Shown one piece after another: positions 16,772-26,344 of a stretch of DNA of 64,000 nt (positions within the stretch are counted from its first letter, which is position 1; every line of letters begins with the position of its first letter). A model generated the notes under the pieces. That model worked only from the letters and a program-made list of their open reading frames with translations. It did not search any database and was not told where the DNA came from. Position numbers and translations under genes: made by a program. The stretch lies in the NCBI GenBank assembly GCA_028820935.1, contig JAPPHZ010000044.1, forward strand, positions 1-64,000, given 5' to 3'. Origin of the DNA: a bacterium (GTDB lineage: Bacteria > Actinomycetota > Acidimicrobiia > Spongiisociales > Spongiisociaceae).

Positions 16772-17839
16772 GTGAGCAAGATTCGGGTAGCGATCGTCGG
16801 GGTGGGCAACTGTGCATCCTCCCTAGTACAGGGTGTCGAGTTCTACCGCGACGCGGCCGCGGACGAGACCATTCCCGGCCTGATGCATCCGGTGCTGGGC
16901 GACTACAGCATCGACGACATCCAGTTCGTGGCCGCCTTCGACGTGGATGCCACCAAGGTGGGTCAGGACCTGTCCAAGGCAATCTCCGCCGGAGAGAACA
17001 ACACCACGGCCTTCGCCGAAGTCCCCCAGATGGACGTGACCGTGCAACGTGGACCGACCCTGGACGGGATCGGCGCCTACCTGACCGGCGTGGTGGAGGA
17101 ATCGGCGGCGCCCGAGGTAGACGTGGCCGAGGAGCTACGCAAGGCCCGCGCCGACGTGGTGGTCTCGTACCTGCCGGTCGGATCGCAGGAAGCCACCGAG
17201 TTCTATGCCCGCCAGGCCCTGGAAGCCGGCTGCGCCTTCGTCAACTGCATCCCGGTGTTCATCGCGCGCACCGAGGAATGGGCGGAACGCTTCCGCCGGG
17301 CCGGACTGCCGATCGTGGGCGACGACATCAAGTCACAGGTCGGCGCCACCATCCTGCACCGCACTCTCGTCAACCTCTTCCAGGATCGCGGAGTGAAGGT
17401 CGACCGGACCTACCAGCTCAATTTCGGCGGGAACACCGACTTCCTGAACATGCTGGAGCGGAGCCGCCTCGTCTCGAAGAAGGAGTCCAAGACCAAGGCG
17501 GTCACCAGCCAGATGGAGACCCGGCTTCCCGTCGAGGACATCCACGTGGGTCCCTCGGACCACGTCCCCTGGCTCACCGACCGCAAGTGGGCGCACATCC
17601 GCCTCGAGGGGACCGCCTTCGGGAACACCCCCCTCAATGCCGAGGTGAAGCTGGAGGTGTGGGACAGTCCCAACTCGGCCGGCGTGGTGATCGACGCCCT
17701 CCGCTGCGCCAAGATCGGTCTGGACCGAGGTATGGCTGGTCCGCTCTACGAGGCCAGCGCCTACTTCATGAAGTCACCACCCCGCCAGATGCGGGACGAG
17801 GTCGCCCGCGAGGCCCTCGAAGCCTTCATCGAGGGATAG
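16772..17839 (+). CDS. ino1: Inositol-3-phosphate synthase
   Basis: This 355-residue actinobacterial-type myo-inositol-1-phosphate synthase converts glucose-6-phosphate to inositol-3-phosphate with NAD+. It has the N-terminal Rossmann loop [13 protein letters not shown] (10-22), [10 protein letters not shown], and the family core [15 protein letters not shown] with [12 protein letters not shown]. The GTG start at 16772 is preceded by AGAGGA at good spacing. The product feeds phosphatidylinositol or mycothiol-like thiols in actinobacteria. It stands alone and ends in a strong hairpin. Confidence 0.93.
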   Translation: MSKIRVAIVGVGNCASSLVQGVEFYRDAAADETIPGLMHPVLGDYSIDDIQFVAAFDVDATKVGQDLSKAISAGENNTTAFAEVPQMDVTVQRGPTLDGIGAYLTGVVEESAAPEVDVAEELRKARADVVVSYLPVGSQEATEFYARQALEAGCAFVNCIPVFIARTEEWAERFRRAGLPIVGDDIKSQVGATILHRTLVNLFQDRGVKVDRTYQLNFGGNTDFLNMLERSRLVSKKESKTKAVTSQMETRLPVEDIHVGPSDHVPWLTDRKWAHIRLEGTAFGNTPLNAEVKLEVWDSPNSAGVVIDALRCAKIGLDRGMAGPLYEASAYFMKSPPRQMRDEVAREALEAFIEG

Positions 17840-17843
17840 ACCG

Positions 17844-17878
17844 CCGGGAGAGGGCATCCTCCTCTGCCTTCTCCCCGG
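17844..17878 (+). terminator. Strong hairpin after ino1
   Basis: CCGGGAGAGGGCA pairs with TGCCTTCTCCCCGG around a short loop, starting 5 nt after the ino1 stop. No T-run follows, so it is a terminator-like or RNA-end-stabilising hairpin rather than a canonical intrinsic terminator. Confidence 0.5.
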
Positions 17879-18192
17879 TACCGCTCGATTCACCTGGTCC
17901 TAGGTGGCCGGTGGCCAGTCGTGTTCGGTCAAAAGGCATGCATAGCCAGGCAAATCCACCAGCCAATGTGTTGTCTCGGGTTCGATGCCGAGCGGTTCCC
18001 CACACCCTCAAGCGGTGGAATCCATCCAACATGGCCTATCCGCGCGGCCTCTTGGATTCGGTCGGAGTCGATCAGTTTCGGTATTAGACCGCAGTTCTCG
18101 TAGCCCGGTCATGCCGTTTCTGATACGGTATTTCACGAGGTTTCGGCGGCGGGCCGCTCGGACCCGCCTGATTCAAAGGGAGGGGAGAGACG
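17879..18192. other. Intergenic region before the ThiY-like gene, no gene seen
   Basis: About 310 bases contain no convincing ORF. The ThiY-like gene has GGGAGGGGAGAG directly upstream as its ribosome binding site. I looked for TPP-riboswitch core elements (CUGAGA and the GGGUAAUACCGG-like P5 region) and did not find them. Small inverted repeats such as CCGT-TTCTGAT-ACGG near 18113-18127 are too weak to call. Confidence 0.5.
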
Positions 18193-19395
18193 ATGACGTA
18201 CCGGCCGGAGCAGGGGCGGAAGAGCATCGCCCGCAAGCTTTTCATTGGTCTGTCCGTTCTGTTACTGGTGGCAGTCGCGTGCGGGGAGAGCGAGCCTGAG
18301 GCCACATCGGCTGCCACTACCGCGGCGCCCGCCACCACCGCCGCTCCGGATACCACCGCGGCGCCCGATACCACCGCCGCTCCGGACACGACCGCGGCGC
18401 CCGATACCACTGCCGCTCCGGATACCACCGCGGCGCCCGATACCACCGCCGCTCCCCCGGAGCGGGCCACGGTCAGGATTGCCCTCGACTTCATACCCAA
18501 CACCAACCACGCCGGCATCTTCATCGCCCGTTCGATGGGCCTGTTCGAGCGTGAGAACCTGGATGTCGAGGTCGTTCCGTGGGCATTCACGGTCACGGGT
18601 GTTCTCGTCGAGGCAGGGGACGCCGACCTAGGTATCGCGTACCCACCCGATCTGCTCCGAGAGGTGGCACTCGGTTCGTCGCTGAAGATCGTGGCGGCCA
18701 TCATCCAGGAGAACAACGTGGCACTGGTCGTTCCTGCTGACTCTCCGTACCAGACAGCGGCCGACCTGGGCGCGGCCGAGTCGTACGGTGGCTATGGCAC
18801 GCCGCACGAGAGGCCGCTCGTCACCGAGATGCTCACCGCGGCCGGAGCTGCTACGCCAGGGGACTTCCAAGAAGTAGTGCTGCAAGGTGGAGCGATCGAG
18901 GCCCTGATCGAGGACCGCGTCGACTTCAGCGCGGTGTTCCAGGGGTGGAGCGAGATCGCCGCCCGGTTGCGCGGTACCGAACTCCGTCTCTTCCCCTACG
19001 TCGACTTCATTCCGGAGATTGTCTATCCGGACGTCGTCTTCATCGCCCGATCCGAGATGATCGAGCAGCAACCCGACGTACTCGCTAGGGCCCTGAAAGC
19101 TCTGGGTGAGGCATACACGTTCGCGGCGGAGAACCCCGACCAAGCGGCCGACATTCTCATCGGCGAGGTTACGGACCTCCAGCAGAGCGAGCCGCTGGTG
19201 AGGGAAAGCGCCCATTACCGGGCCGCCCAGTATCTCAATGACGACGGGGTCTGGGGCTGCGTGCAGACGTCTCACTTCGCTGGAATAGGTGGTCTACTCG
19301 AGCGGTCCGGCGTGCTTCTGGACGAGGAGGGCGAAGTGGTGACGGCACCCGAGTTCTCGGTGTACGCAACCAACGAACTCCTACCCGATTGTTGA
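18193..19395 (+). CDS. ThiY-like ABC transporter substrate-binding lipoprotein (NMT1/THI5 family)
   Basis: This 400-residue lipoprotein has a signal with lipobox LLLVAVAC, then a TTAAPD repeat linker (about 39-92), then a THI5-like domain opening with ALDFIPNTNHAGIFIA. That motif is shared with ThiY proteins, which bind formylaminopyrimidine. Continuing signatures include VEAGDADLGIAYPPDLL and GGYGTPHERPLV. It heads an operon with a permease, an ATPase, an amidohydrolase and TenA, so the ligand is probably a pyrimidine fragment of thiamine or a related heterocycle. The domain is unrelated to the other two linker lipoproteins of the window. Confidence 0.85.
   Translation: MTYRPEQGRKSIARKLFIGLSVLLLVAVACGESEPEATSAATTAAPATTAAPDTTAAPDTTAAPDTTAAPDTTAAPDTTAAPDTTAAPPERATVRIALDFIPNTNHAGIFIARSMGLFERENLDVEVVPWAFTVTGVLVEAGDADLGIAYPPDLLREVALGSSLKIVAAIIQENNVALVVPADSPYQTAADLGAAESYGGYGTPHERPLVTEMLTAAGAATPGDFQEVVLQGGAIEALIEDRVDFSAVFQGWSEIAARLRGTELRLFPYVDFIPEIVYPDVVFIARSEMIEQQPDVLARALKALGEAYTFAAENPDQAADILIGEVTDLQQSEPLVRESAHYRAAQYLNDDGVWGCVQTSHFAGIGGLLERSGVLLDEEGEVVTAPEFSVYATNELLPDC
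18349..18456 (+). repeat. 18 bp tandem repeat, 6 units, coding for DTTAAP
   Basis: Six in-register 18 nt units of the form GATACCACCGCGGCGCCC encode DTTAAP. The units differ mainly at synonymous third positions (GCG/GCC, CCC/CCG). They form the flexible tether between the lipid anchor and the binding domain, and such repeats can change copy number by slippage. Confidence 0.9.
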
Positions 19396-19442
19396 GACCT
19401 CGGCTGGGAGTGACGGTCCCGACCGGCAAAATGGGCTGACGT

Positions 19443-20309
19443 GTGCTGAAATCAGCGGGGAAGGGAGCGGATGAGCAGGTCTCGGAAGCGGCCGGCGCTT
19501 CTCAGGAGTTCGGGAGTTCCGGGTCACCTGATACCAGGCCCTCTCTTGTGCGAATGGGTTGGCCGCCTCTGGTTACCGTGCTGCTTGTCCTATCGGCATG
19601 GGAGTTCTTCGTTCGCTGGCAGGACATACGGCCGGCGGTCCTGCCGACCCCCACGGATGTTCTGGATGCGATGTGGGACGACCGTGCCAACCTGTGGGGC
19701 GCCACCTGGATCACGCTGCAGACGGTGTTTCTCGGATTCGGGTCTGCGCTGGTCTTAGCGGTCGTAATCGGGGTCCTAGTCGATAGCTTCGGCTGGGTGA
19801 GGCGCAGTATCTATCCGGTGATAGTGGTGTCCCAGACCCTGCCGATAGTCGCCATCGCGCCCCTCGTCGTGATCTGGTTCGGGTTCGGGATCTCGTCCCA
19901 TGCATTCGTGGTCGCCATGTACACCTTCTTCCCGGTGGCCGTCGCCCTCGCCCAGGGCTTGGCGTCCACGGACCAGGACGCTATGAACCTGCTGAGAACG
20001 ATGGGGGCAGGCCGGGTCCGTCTCCTTCTGAAGGTGCGTTTTCCTAGCGCGCTCTCACAGCTGTTTACGGGTGCCAGGGTGGCTATGTCGTTCGCGGTGA
20101 TTGCGGCGGTGATCGCCCAGTTCGTCGGAGCGGTCGAAGGCCTCGGGATCTACATGCTCACCATGAAGAACGCGTTACGGACGGACCTCGTCTTCGGGGC
20201 GGTGACGGTCAGCTCGGCTGTCACCCTTCTCCTGTTCGGAGGGGTGGTGGTCCTGCAGCGGCTCGTCATGCCGTGGTACCGGCCCAAGACGCAGGGAGAT
20301 GCCCGGTGA
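19443..20309 (+). CDS. ThiX-like ABC transporter permease
   Basis: This 288-residue BPD_transp_1 (SsuC/ThiX-type) permease has about six membrane segments after an unusual ~35-residue hydrophilic N-terminus. The EAA-like loop is visible as MGAGRVRLLLKVRFPSALSQ. The GTG at 19443 is the longest start; a shorter start cannot be excluded because the N-terminus has no family counterpart. It is 47 nt after the binding-protein gene and overlaps the ATPase gene by 4 nt. Confidence 0.85.
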   Translation: MLKSAGKGADEQVSEAAGASQEFGSSGSPDTRPSLVRMGWPPLVTVLLVLSAWEFFVRWQDIRPAVLPTPTDVLDAMWDDRANLWGATWITLQTVFLGFGSALVLAVVIGVLVDSFGWVRRSIYPVIVVSQTLPIVAIAPLVVIWFGFGISSHAFVVAMYTFFPVAVALAQGLASTDQDAMNLLRTMGAGRVRLLLKVRFPSALSQLFTGARVAMSFAVIAAVIAQFVGAVEGLGIYMLTMKNALRTDLVFGAVTVSSAVTLLLFGGVVVLQRLVMPWYRPKTQGDAR

Positions 20310-21103
20310 CCTTGGGAGGGGCGGGACAGGGAGGCCTGACGATCGAGGGTCTGACCAAGACCTTCCGTCCCAAGTCGGGTCCGGTCTTCGCCCTCGACGG
20401 TGTCGACATGTTGGTCGAGCCAGGGGAGTTCGTGACCTTGATCGGGCCTAGCGGGTGCGGAAAGAGCACCCTCTTCAACATCGTTGCCGGCCTCGAAGCG
20501 TTCGACTCGGGCCACATCCGGCTTGACGGCACCCCCAGCCATGATCGGCTGGGCGAGATCGCCTACATGTTCCAGAAGGACCTCCTCTTCCAGTGGCGGA
20601 CCGTCATGGGCAATGCCGTCCTAGGCCTCGAGATGGACGGCCTCTCCCGTAGGGAGGCGAGAGAGCGCATCGGCCCGTACCTCGAGCGCTTCGGGCTGTC
20701 CGAGTTCGCCGACGCCTACCCCGACCAACTGTCCGGAGGCATGCGGCAACGCGTCGCCTTCCTGCGGACGATGGTCCAGGAGAGGTCAATCATGCTGCTT
20801 GACGAGCCGTTCGGCGCGCTGGACAGCTACACGAGGACCAACCTGCAGCAATGGCTGATGGGGGTCTGGGAGGAGATCCGCACCACCGTGCTGTTCATAA
20901 CCCACGACGTCGCCGAGGCCGTGTACCTGTCGGACCGGGTGTACGTCATGACACCCCGCCCAGGTCGGATCCAGGCCGTGCTCGACATCGAACTACCGCG
21001 TCCACGGGAGGCCGGGATCGAGATTACGGACGCGTTCCTTCGCCTGGAACGCAACCTCAAAGCCGAGCTGCATCTGCATGGGAAAGAGGATCATGACGGT
21101 TGA
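20306..21103 (+). CDS. ThiZ-like ABC transporter ATP-binding protein
   Basis: This 265-residue ATPase is of the SsuB/TauB/ThiZ type. Walker A is GPSGCGKST, the signature LSGGMRQRVAF, and Walker B IMLLDEPFGALD. The GTG at 20306 shares bases with the permease stop (GTGA) and has GGGAG 8 nt upstream, so it is preferred to the longer start at 20273. It powers the pyrimidine-type importer. Confidence 0.9.
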   Translation: MTLGGAGQGGLTIEGLTKTFRPKSGPVFALDGVDMLVEPGEFVTLIGPSGCGKSTLFNIVAGLEAFDSGHIRLDGTPSHDRLGEIAYMFQKDLLFQWRTVMGNAVLGLEMDGLSRREARERIGPYLERFGLSEFADAYPDQLSGGMRQRVAFLRTMVQERSIMLLDEPFGALDSYTRTNLQQWLMGVWEEIRTTVLFITHDVAEAVYLSDRVYVMTPRPGRIQAVLDIELPRPREAGIEITDAFLRLERNLKAELHLHGKEDHDG

Positions 21104-22445
21104 AGCTGTCCTTGGAACAGGCAATGACTCCGTCATCCTGATCAGGAACGCGGCGGTCGTGACTCTGAACGAAGCGGGAGACATATTCCATGACGGCCAT
21201 GTCCTGGTAAGGGACGGAGTGGTGGAGTCCTGTGGCGCGGGGCCGGCCCCGGATGTCGACGGAACCCGAATAATCGACGCGATGGGCCTGGCGGTCATGC
21301 CGGGTCTCGTCGACCTACATTTCCACACCGACATCGAACGTGGTGGCTACTCAGAGTCTCTCGAAGTCGAGGAGGCCCTCTTCGAGCACTGGTACCCGAT
21401 GATGCGGAGTCTGGACGCCGAGACCGCATACGCGGGTGCCCTCCACAGCTATGTCCGGGCCCTTCGGGGCGGCATCACCATGGTCAATGACATGTTCCGG
21501 CATGTCGAGTCGCTCGCCCGGGCGGCACGGGAGGTCGGCATCCGCGCCACCCTCAGCAGCCTGGTGGCCCGGCCTGAGGATGGGTTGGACGTCCTCGAGG
21601 ACAACAGGGCTGCGTTCCATGCTTGCTCGGGCGACGTGGACGACCTGGTCCAGGTGGTCATGGGCATCGAGTGGATCCCCCTGGCCACGCCCGCCATGCT
21701 GCGCGAGGCGGCGAGCCTGGCCAGCGAACTCGATACCGGACTGCACCTCCATCTCAGCGAGTCGCAGGCAGAGGTCGAGACGTGCCTCAGCAAGTTCGGG
21801 GCCAGGCCGACCCAGGTTGCCTACGACCACGGGCTGCTGGGACCCCGGACTGTCGCGGCTCACTGCGTGTGGCTGACCGCCGACGACATCGCCTTGATCG
21901 CGGAGACCCGAACACATGTGTCCCACAATCCGGCTGCCAACTCGAAACTGGGAGAGGGGATCGCTCCTGCCGTCCGCCTACTGGAGGCGGGTGTCAACGT
22001 CGGGCTCGGACACGACTCGACAGAAGGCAACAACACCATGGACATGTTCGACGTAATGCGGACCGCGGCGTATCTGCAACGGGCCCGATATGCAAACCCA
22101 AAGCTCATGCCAGCGGACCAGATACTGAGAATGGGCACGGCCAACGGGGCGCGAGCCCTCGGGATCGACAGCGGCACCATCGAGCCGGGGCGCAAGGCGG
22201 ATCTGATCCTCGTGGAGGCCGAGATGGAGTTCTTCGACAGCCGGTCCCCCGCATACAGGGCCAACCTGGAACCCAGGCTGGTCTTCGCCACAAACGGGAA
22301 CATGGTCCGTACAGTGATCGTAGATGGGCGCATCGTGATGGAGGACCGGGTCATCAAGACCGTCGACGAAGCGAAAGTAGCGGAGCGAGCCCGCGAGGCG
22401 GTTGCGCGATTGACCCGGGACAGGGGATCGAAGGGATCATCGTGA
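21093..22445 (+). CDS. Amidohydrolase family protein in a thiamine-salvage-like operon
   Basis: This 450-residue metal-dependent hydrolase of the TRZ/ATZ or cytosine-deaminase-like branch has DLHFHTDIERGG, HLHLSESQAE, AHCVWLTADD and GLGHDSTEGNNTMDMFD. These correspond to the usual metal and proton-transfer sites. The ATG at 21093 is preferred to one five codons upstream because GAGG lies just before it. It overlaps the ATPase gene by 11 nt and TenA by 4 nt. In the known formylaminopyrimidine route a deformylase (YlmB) fills this position; here a deaminase-like enzyme does. Confidence 0.8.
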   Translation: MTVEAVLGTGNDSVILIRNAAVVTLNEAGDIFHDGHVLVRDGVVESCGAGPAPDVDGTRIIDAMGLAVMPGLVDLHFHTDIERGGYSESLEVEEALFEHWYPMMRSLDAETAYAGALHSYVRALRGGITMVNDMFRHVESLARAAREVGIRATLSSLVARPEDGLDVLEDNRAAFHACSGDVDDLVQVVMGIEWIPLATPAMLREAASLASELDTGLHLHLSESQAEVETCLSKFGARPTQVAYDHGLLGPRTVAAHCVWLTADDIALIAETRTHVSHNPAANSKLGEGIAPAVRLLEAGVNVGLGHDSTEGNNTMDMFDVMRTAAYLQRARYANPKLMPADQILRMGTANGARALGIDSGTIEPGRKADLILVEAEMEFFDSRSPAYRANLEPRLVFATNGNMVRTVIVDGRIVMEDRVIKTVDEAKVAERAREAVARLTRDRGSKGSS

Positions 22446-23089
22446 GTTGGACCCGACACATGATGGAGGAGACCGCGCCGCTCTTCGAGCGCATCTACGA
22501 GCATCCGTTCTTGGCGGAGCTACGGGCGGGAACCCTCGGCAATGACAGGTTGGCCTTCTACTTCGAACAGAACGTCCACTACATAGACGCAGTCCTGCGC
22601 TGTCGTGCAATCGTCGCCGCCAAGGCACAGAACGACGAAATCAGGGACTTCTTCCTTCGGAACACGCAGCTGATCCTCGACGAGTACTACCACCAGGAGG
22701 AAATGCTTCGCAAGCTGGGAGGTACCTTCGAGGCGCCGGTCGCACCGACCCTCTACGCCTACTCGCGGCACCTCTTCTATCTGGCCTTCGCTCGTGACCC
22801 GGTCGAGTATCTGGGATCCTTCCTACCCTGCCCCCTGAGTTACGATGCCATCGGCTTCCAACTCGCAGACGCCCCGCTCACTGAGTTCCAGGCTGACTGG
22901 TGGGAGTTCTACATGAGCGAGTCCCACCACACGCTCTGCCGGGACTACCGGGACTTCGTCGACCGCTACTCGCAAGGCCTGTCAGATGAGCGGCGCGCTC
23001 AGATGTTGGACAGCTTCCGCATCGGCGTGAACTACGAGTTCATGTTCTGGGACATGGCCTACACAAAGGAACGCTGGCCGCTCGGATGA
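22442..23089 (+). CDS. tenA: TenA family aminopyrimidine aminohydrolase / thiaminase II
   Basis: This 215-residue all-helical TenA has LAFYFEQNVHYIDAV near 37-51, the active-site Cys130 in GSFLPCPLSYDAIG (TenA_C class) and a C-terminal YEFMFWDMAY with the conserved Glu. TenA_C enzymes hydrolyse aminomethylpyrimidine to HMP for thiamine salvage. The GTG start is embedded in the stop of the amidohydrolase (GTGA). It ends the ThiXYZ-like operon and supports thiamine-fragment salvage as its role. Confidence 0.88.
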   Translation: MSWTRHMMEETAPLFERIYEHPFLAELRAGTLGNDRLAFYFEQNVHYIDAVLRCRAIVAAKAQNDEIRDFFLRNTQLILDEYYHQEEMLRKLGGTFEAPVAPTLYAYSRHLFYLAFARDPVEYLGSFLPCPLSYDAIGFQLADAPLTEFQADWWEFYMSESHHTLCRDYRDFVDRYSQGLSDERRAQMLDSFRIGVNYEFMFWDMAYTKERWPLG

Positions 23090-23158
23090 ACCCGCCGAGT
23101 CCCAGCGGGATGTCGGGGAGTTCGCCGATGTCCGAGCGAGCGGGCCTCGGGGGATTCC

Positions 23159-23815
23159 CTACGCGCCTTGTCCGCTCTGTAGGACTTCGACCTTCATAGG
23201 GGTGATGTGGTAGCTGTTGGTAGGCGCGAGCACATCCATCGGGCAAGTACTCATCGCCGCGAGCAGGTCTGTTTCGGCCCGAAAGGATATGCTGTCGCCT
23301 GGCCGGGTAACGGGCTGGTGTATACGCATCACCCGGGTCTCCGGGTCGGGCTGCGTGTTCATGAACACTCCGAGAGGGTCCGGGATCTCGGAGGGGGCCA
23401 CCCCGTGAGGTCCGAGAGCCTGCTGGAGCAGTTCGAAGCAACCGTCCTGGGGGGTGACGCCGTACATCTCGTACATTCCACGGTTGCACATCCTCCCGTA
23501 GAGGTCGTGTATCCCCTTAAGAGGTGAGGTGTCCTCGACGACGGTGGCGAGGACGCGGTATCCGGTGGACCAGATGGTGTTGCCCGGAGCCAGCCCAAGG
23601 GGGGGCTCGTACGTCGCGGTGTTGCGGATGTTCCTGGTACGGGTCCACGAGATCGAGTTCCGCTCGCGGAGGTCTTCCCGCGCGAACAGGACTAGGTCTC
23701 CTACCTGGCCGCCCTCGATGTCGGTTATACGGATGATCTGGCCGACGTCTACCGTCCAAGCCGTCGCGGCTTTGGCCGGGATCGTCTCCGAATAGATCAA
23801 CCGTGTGCCGCTCAT
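23159..23815 (-). CDS. DUF1989 / urea carboxylase-associated family protein
   Basis: This 218-residue protein fits the urea-amidolyase-associated (DUF1989) family. It has GQIIRITDIEGGQVGDLVLF near 25, ERNSISWTRTRNIRN, YGRMCNRGMYEMYG and TCPMDVLAPTN. The family often sits beside urea carboxylase or aminomethyltransferase-like genes and its reaction is not established. It converges on tenA with 69 nt between and is not in that operon. No urea carboxylase is seen in the window. Confidence 0.82.
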   Translation of the reverse strand: MSGTRLIYSETIPAKAATAWTVDVGQIIRITDIEGGQVGDLVLFAREDLRERNSISWTRTRNIRNTATYEPPLGLAPGNTIWSTGYRVLATVVEDTSPLKGIHDLYGRMCNRGMYEMYGVTPQDGCFELLQQALGPHGVAPSEIPDPLGVFMNTQPDPETRVMRIHQPVTRPGDSISFRAETDLLAAMSTCPMDVLAPTNSYHITPMKVEVLQSGQGA

Positions 23816-23917
23816 TCCTCCTCCGTGACCACGGGTGGGACGCCGATAGGAGTATACGAGACATCCCGCGCTCGCCCCCCTCGGGCTGGCTCAGGCTTCC
23901 TGCTACAACCGGCGGGC

Positions 23918-26245
23918 CTACTCGTCTAGAAGGGTGACGATCTCGGGAGCGTCGAAGGCGTGGTGCGCCGGGGGCGGTCCCGGCCATCGCTCCACCCGCA
24001 CCAGGCAGGTCTGGGCGATAGGCCCCTGAGCCAGGCTCGAGGTTCCGACGTCGGCGGTGAGCACGTTGGGGTTGCCGTGCAGGCAGGTGCCCTCCAGGCC
24101 GGGTCCGGCCCCCGGCGAGTACCAGGCCCCGGTCGCCAGCTGGACCACCCGGCGCCGGATCCGGTCGGTGATCGTCACACCGGCCAGGCAGGCGCCCCGC
24201 TCGTTGAACACGCGGACCACGTCGCCGTCCTCGATACCCCTCCGGGCGGCGTCATCGGGATGCATCCATAGCGGTTCGAGACCCGCGACCTTCGCTCCGC
24301 GGCTGTTCGACCCGTGGTCCAGCTGGCTGTGGAGCCGGGTGGAAGGCTGGTTGGAGATCATGTGCAGATCGGCCTCGCCGGTCGCCTCTCCCAGCCACTC
24401 GCCGGGGGGCATCCAGGCCGGATGCGGCGGGCAGTCCTGGTATCCGAAACCGGCGATCCGCCCGGAATAGAGCTCGATCCGGCCGGACGGCGTACCGAGC
24501 GGGTACCGGTCGGGATCCTCGCGGAACTCCTCCAGCAACACGCGCTTCGCCTCCCCACCCCCCAGCCCGCGGTCTATGAATCCGGCCTCCCAGAACTCCT
24601 CGAAGGTGGGGCTCCCGGGCTCGCTCCGCCGGTATTCCTCGTACAGGAACCGCACCCAGCCGTCCGCAGTCCGGCCCTCAGAGAACGCATCCCCGGTGCC
24701 GAGGCGGGCGGCTAGGGCGCTGAAGATGTCGTGGTCGTTCCTGGCGCCGCCGACGGGCTCGATGATCTTCTTCATGGCGAAGAAGTACGGGTCGTTGGGT
24801 TTCCCGCCGATGTCGTTGCGCTCCAGGGTGGTTGTAGTGGGCAACACGATGTCGGCGTGCTTGGCGGTGGCGGTCCAGAAGGGCTCGTGAACGATCACCG
24901 TCTCGGGACGCTGCCAGGCCTCGCGTAGGCGGTTGAGGTCCTGGTGGTGATGGAAGGGGTTGCCGCCCGCCCAGTAGACCAGGCGGATGTCGGGATAGGT
25001 GCGGGTTCCACCGTCGTACTCGTACTCCTCCCCCGGACCGGCCAGCATGTCGGTGATCCGGGCCACCGGGATGAAGGAATCGGCGACCGGCCGCCCGGGC
25101 TTGAAGCGGGGTAGCCACGCCCTCTCGAACCCGCTGCCGATCGCCGCCACCGCCCCGTAACCGATGCCGAAGCCGCCCCCGGGAAGGCCGATCTGCCCGA
25201 TGGCGGCGGCGAGGGCGACGGCCGCCCACATGGCGTGCTCGCCATGGTGAGCCCGCTGGAGCGACCAGCTGGCGTTGATCATGGTGCGCCCCGCTACCAG
25301 CGCACCGGCCAGCGACCTGATCCGCTCCGGCGGGATGGTGGTGATCGGGCCGGCCCATTCCGCGTCCTTGGGGACCCCATCAGTCTCGCCGGTGACGTAG
25401 GCGGCCAGGGTCTCCCAGCCCACGCAGTACCGTCGGACGAAGTCGCGGTCGTAGGAACCGTCCTCGATCAGGGTGTGGATGAGGGCCAGCATCAGGGCGA
25501 CGTCGGTGCCCGGCCGGATCGGCACCCATTCCGGGTCCACGTCGGCCACGACATCGCTATCGATGGGCGACACGTTCACGAAGCGGGCGCCCCGCTCGGC
25601 ACACCTCCGCAACCAGCCCCGCAGTTCATGGCGACCCACACCGCCGTAGTCCACCTGGCTGTTCTTCGCCGGAATGCCCCCGAACGCCACCATCAGGTCG
25701 GTCTCGGCGGCGATCACGTCCCACGAGGTGTGGGCCTTCTCGAGAGCCCACCACCGGCTCCCGACCACGTGGGGAAGGATGACCTCGGCAGCCGCCAGGC
25801 TGTAGCTGTTGACCGAGCGGGTGTAGCCGCTGATGGAGTTCAGGAAGCGGTGAAGCTGGCTCTGGGCATGGTGGAAGCGCCCGGCGCTGGCCCAGCCGTA
25901 GGAACCCGCGTAGATGGCCTCGTTGCCATGCTCGTTCCGCACCCGTTCGAGTTCTCCGGCCACCAGGTCAAGGGCGTGATCCCAGCCGACCTCCACGAAG
26001 CGCTCCCTGCCGCGCAGGTGAGTGGCGGCTCCCGGGCCGGCCGCCAGCCAACTCTCCCTGACCGACGGCATACCCACCCGGCACTGGTCGATGTCGGCCA
26101 GGGAGTTCCCTATCGGAGACGGATCGGGATCGTGGCGAAAGGGCCGTACCGCCTGGATCGCGCCGCCCGCGGCTTCGATCTCGTAGGCGCCCCAGTGGGT
26201 CACCGTCAGGCTCGAGGCGCCGCTATTCACGTCGGGTGTGATCAT
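23918..26245 (-). CDS. Molybdopterin-dependent oxidoreductase (BisC/TorA/DMSO reductase type)
   Basis: This 775-residue protein matches periplasmic or cytoplasmic S/N-oxide reductases lacking a 4Fe-4S N-terminus. It opens with THWGAYEIEA and has WDHALDLVAGEL, a likely Mo-ligand Ser in TRSVNSYSLAA, NPFHHHQDLNRL, and the C-terminal cofactor domain with NQPSTRLHSQLDHG. No Tat signal is visible, so it may act in the cytoplasm like BisC. The ATG at 26245 is chosen over a TTG at 26287; TACAAT 10 nt upstream suggests a near-leaderless transcript. No membrane or electron-transfer subunit is adjacent. Confidence 0.88.
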   Translation of the reverse strand: MITPDVNSGASSLTVTHWGAYEIEAAGGAIQAVRPFRHDPDPSPIGNSLADIDQCRVGMPSVRESWLAAGPGAATHLRGRERFVEVGWDHALDLVAGELERVRNEHGNEAIYAGSYGWASAGRFHHAQSQLHRFLNSISGYTRSVNSYSLAAAEVILPHVVGSRWWALEKAHTSWDVIAAETDLMVAFGGIPAKNSQVDYGGVGRHELRGWLRRCAERGARFVNVSPIDSDVVADVDPEWVPIRPGTDVALMLALIHTLIEDGSYDRDFVRRYCVGWETLAAYVTGETDGVPKDAEWAGPITTIPPERIRSLAGALVAGRTMINASWSLQRAHHGEHAMWAAVALAAAIGQIGLPGGGFGIGYGAVAAIGSGFERAWLPRFKPGRPVADSFIPVARITDMLAGPGEEYEYDGGTRTYPDIRLVYWAGGNPFHHHQDLNRLREAWQRPETVIVHEPFWTATAKHADIVLPTTTTLERNDIGGKPNDPYFFAMKKIIEPVGGARNDHDIFSALAARLGTGDAFSEGRTADGWVRFLYEEYRRSEPGSPTFEEFWEAGFIDRGLGGGEAKRVLLEEFREDPDRYPLGTPSGRIELYSGRIAGFGYQDCPPHPAWMPPGEWLGEATGEADLHMISNQPSTRLHSQLDHGSNSRGAKVAGLEPLWMHPDDAARRGIEDGDVVRVFNERGACLAGVTITDRIRRRVVQLATGAWYSPGAGPGLEGTCLHGNPNVLTADVGTSSLAQGPIAQTCLVRVERWPGPPPAHHAFDAPEIVTLLDE

Positions 26246-26344
26246 GACCCCTGTGATTGTACGAGGTGAGAAGACCCGGGCCACCAAGGAGCCCTCGCGG
26301 TCGGATTGACTCGAACGTCCACAGCTTCGTCGCCTGTACTAGGA

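Noticed and set aside
17840-18192. TPP riboswitch before the ThiY-like operon
   Set aside because: The conserved CUGAGA and P5-side sequences are missing.
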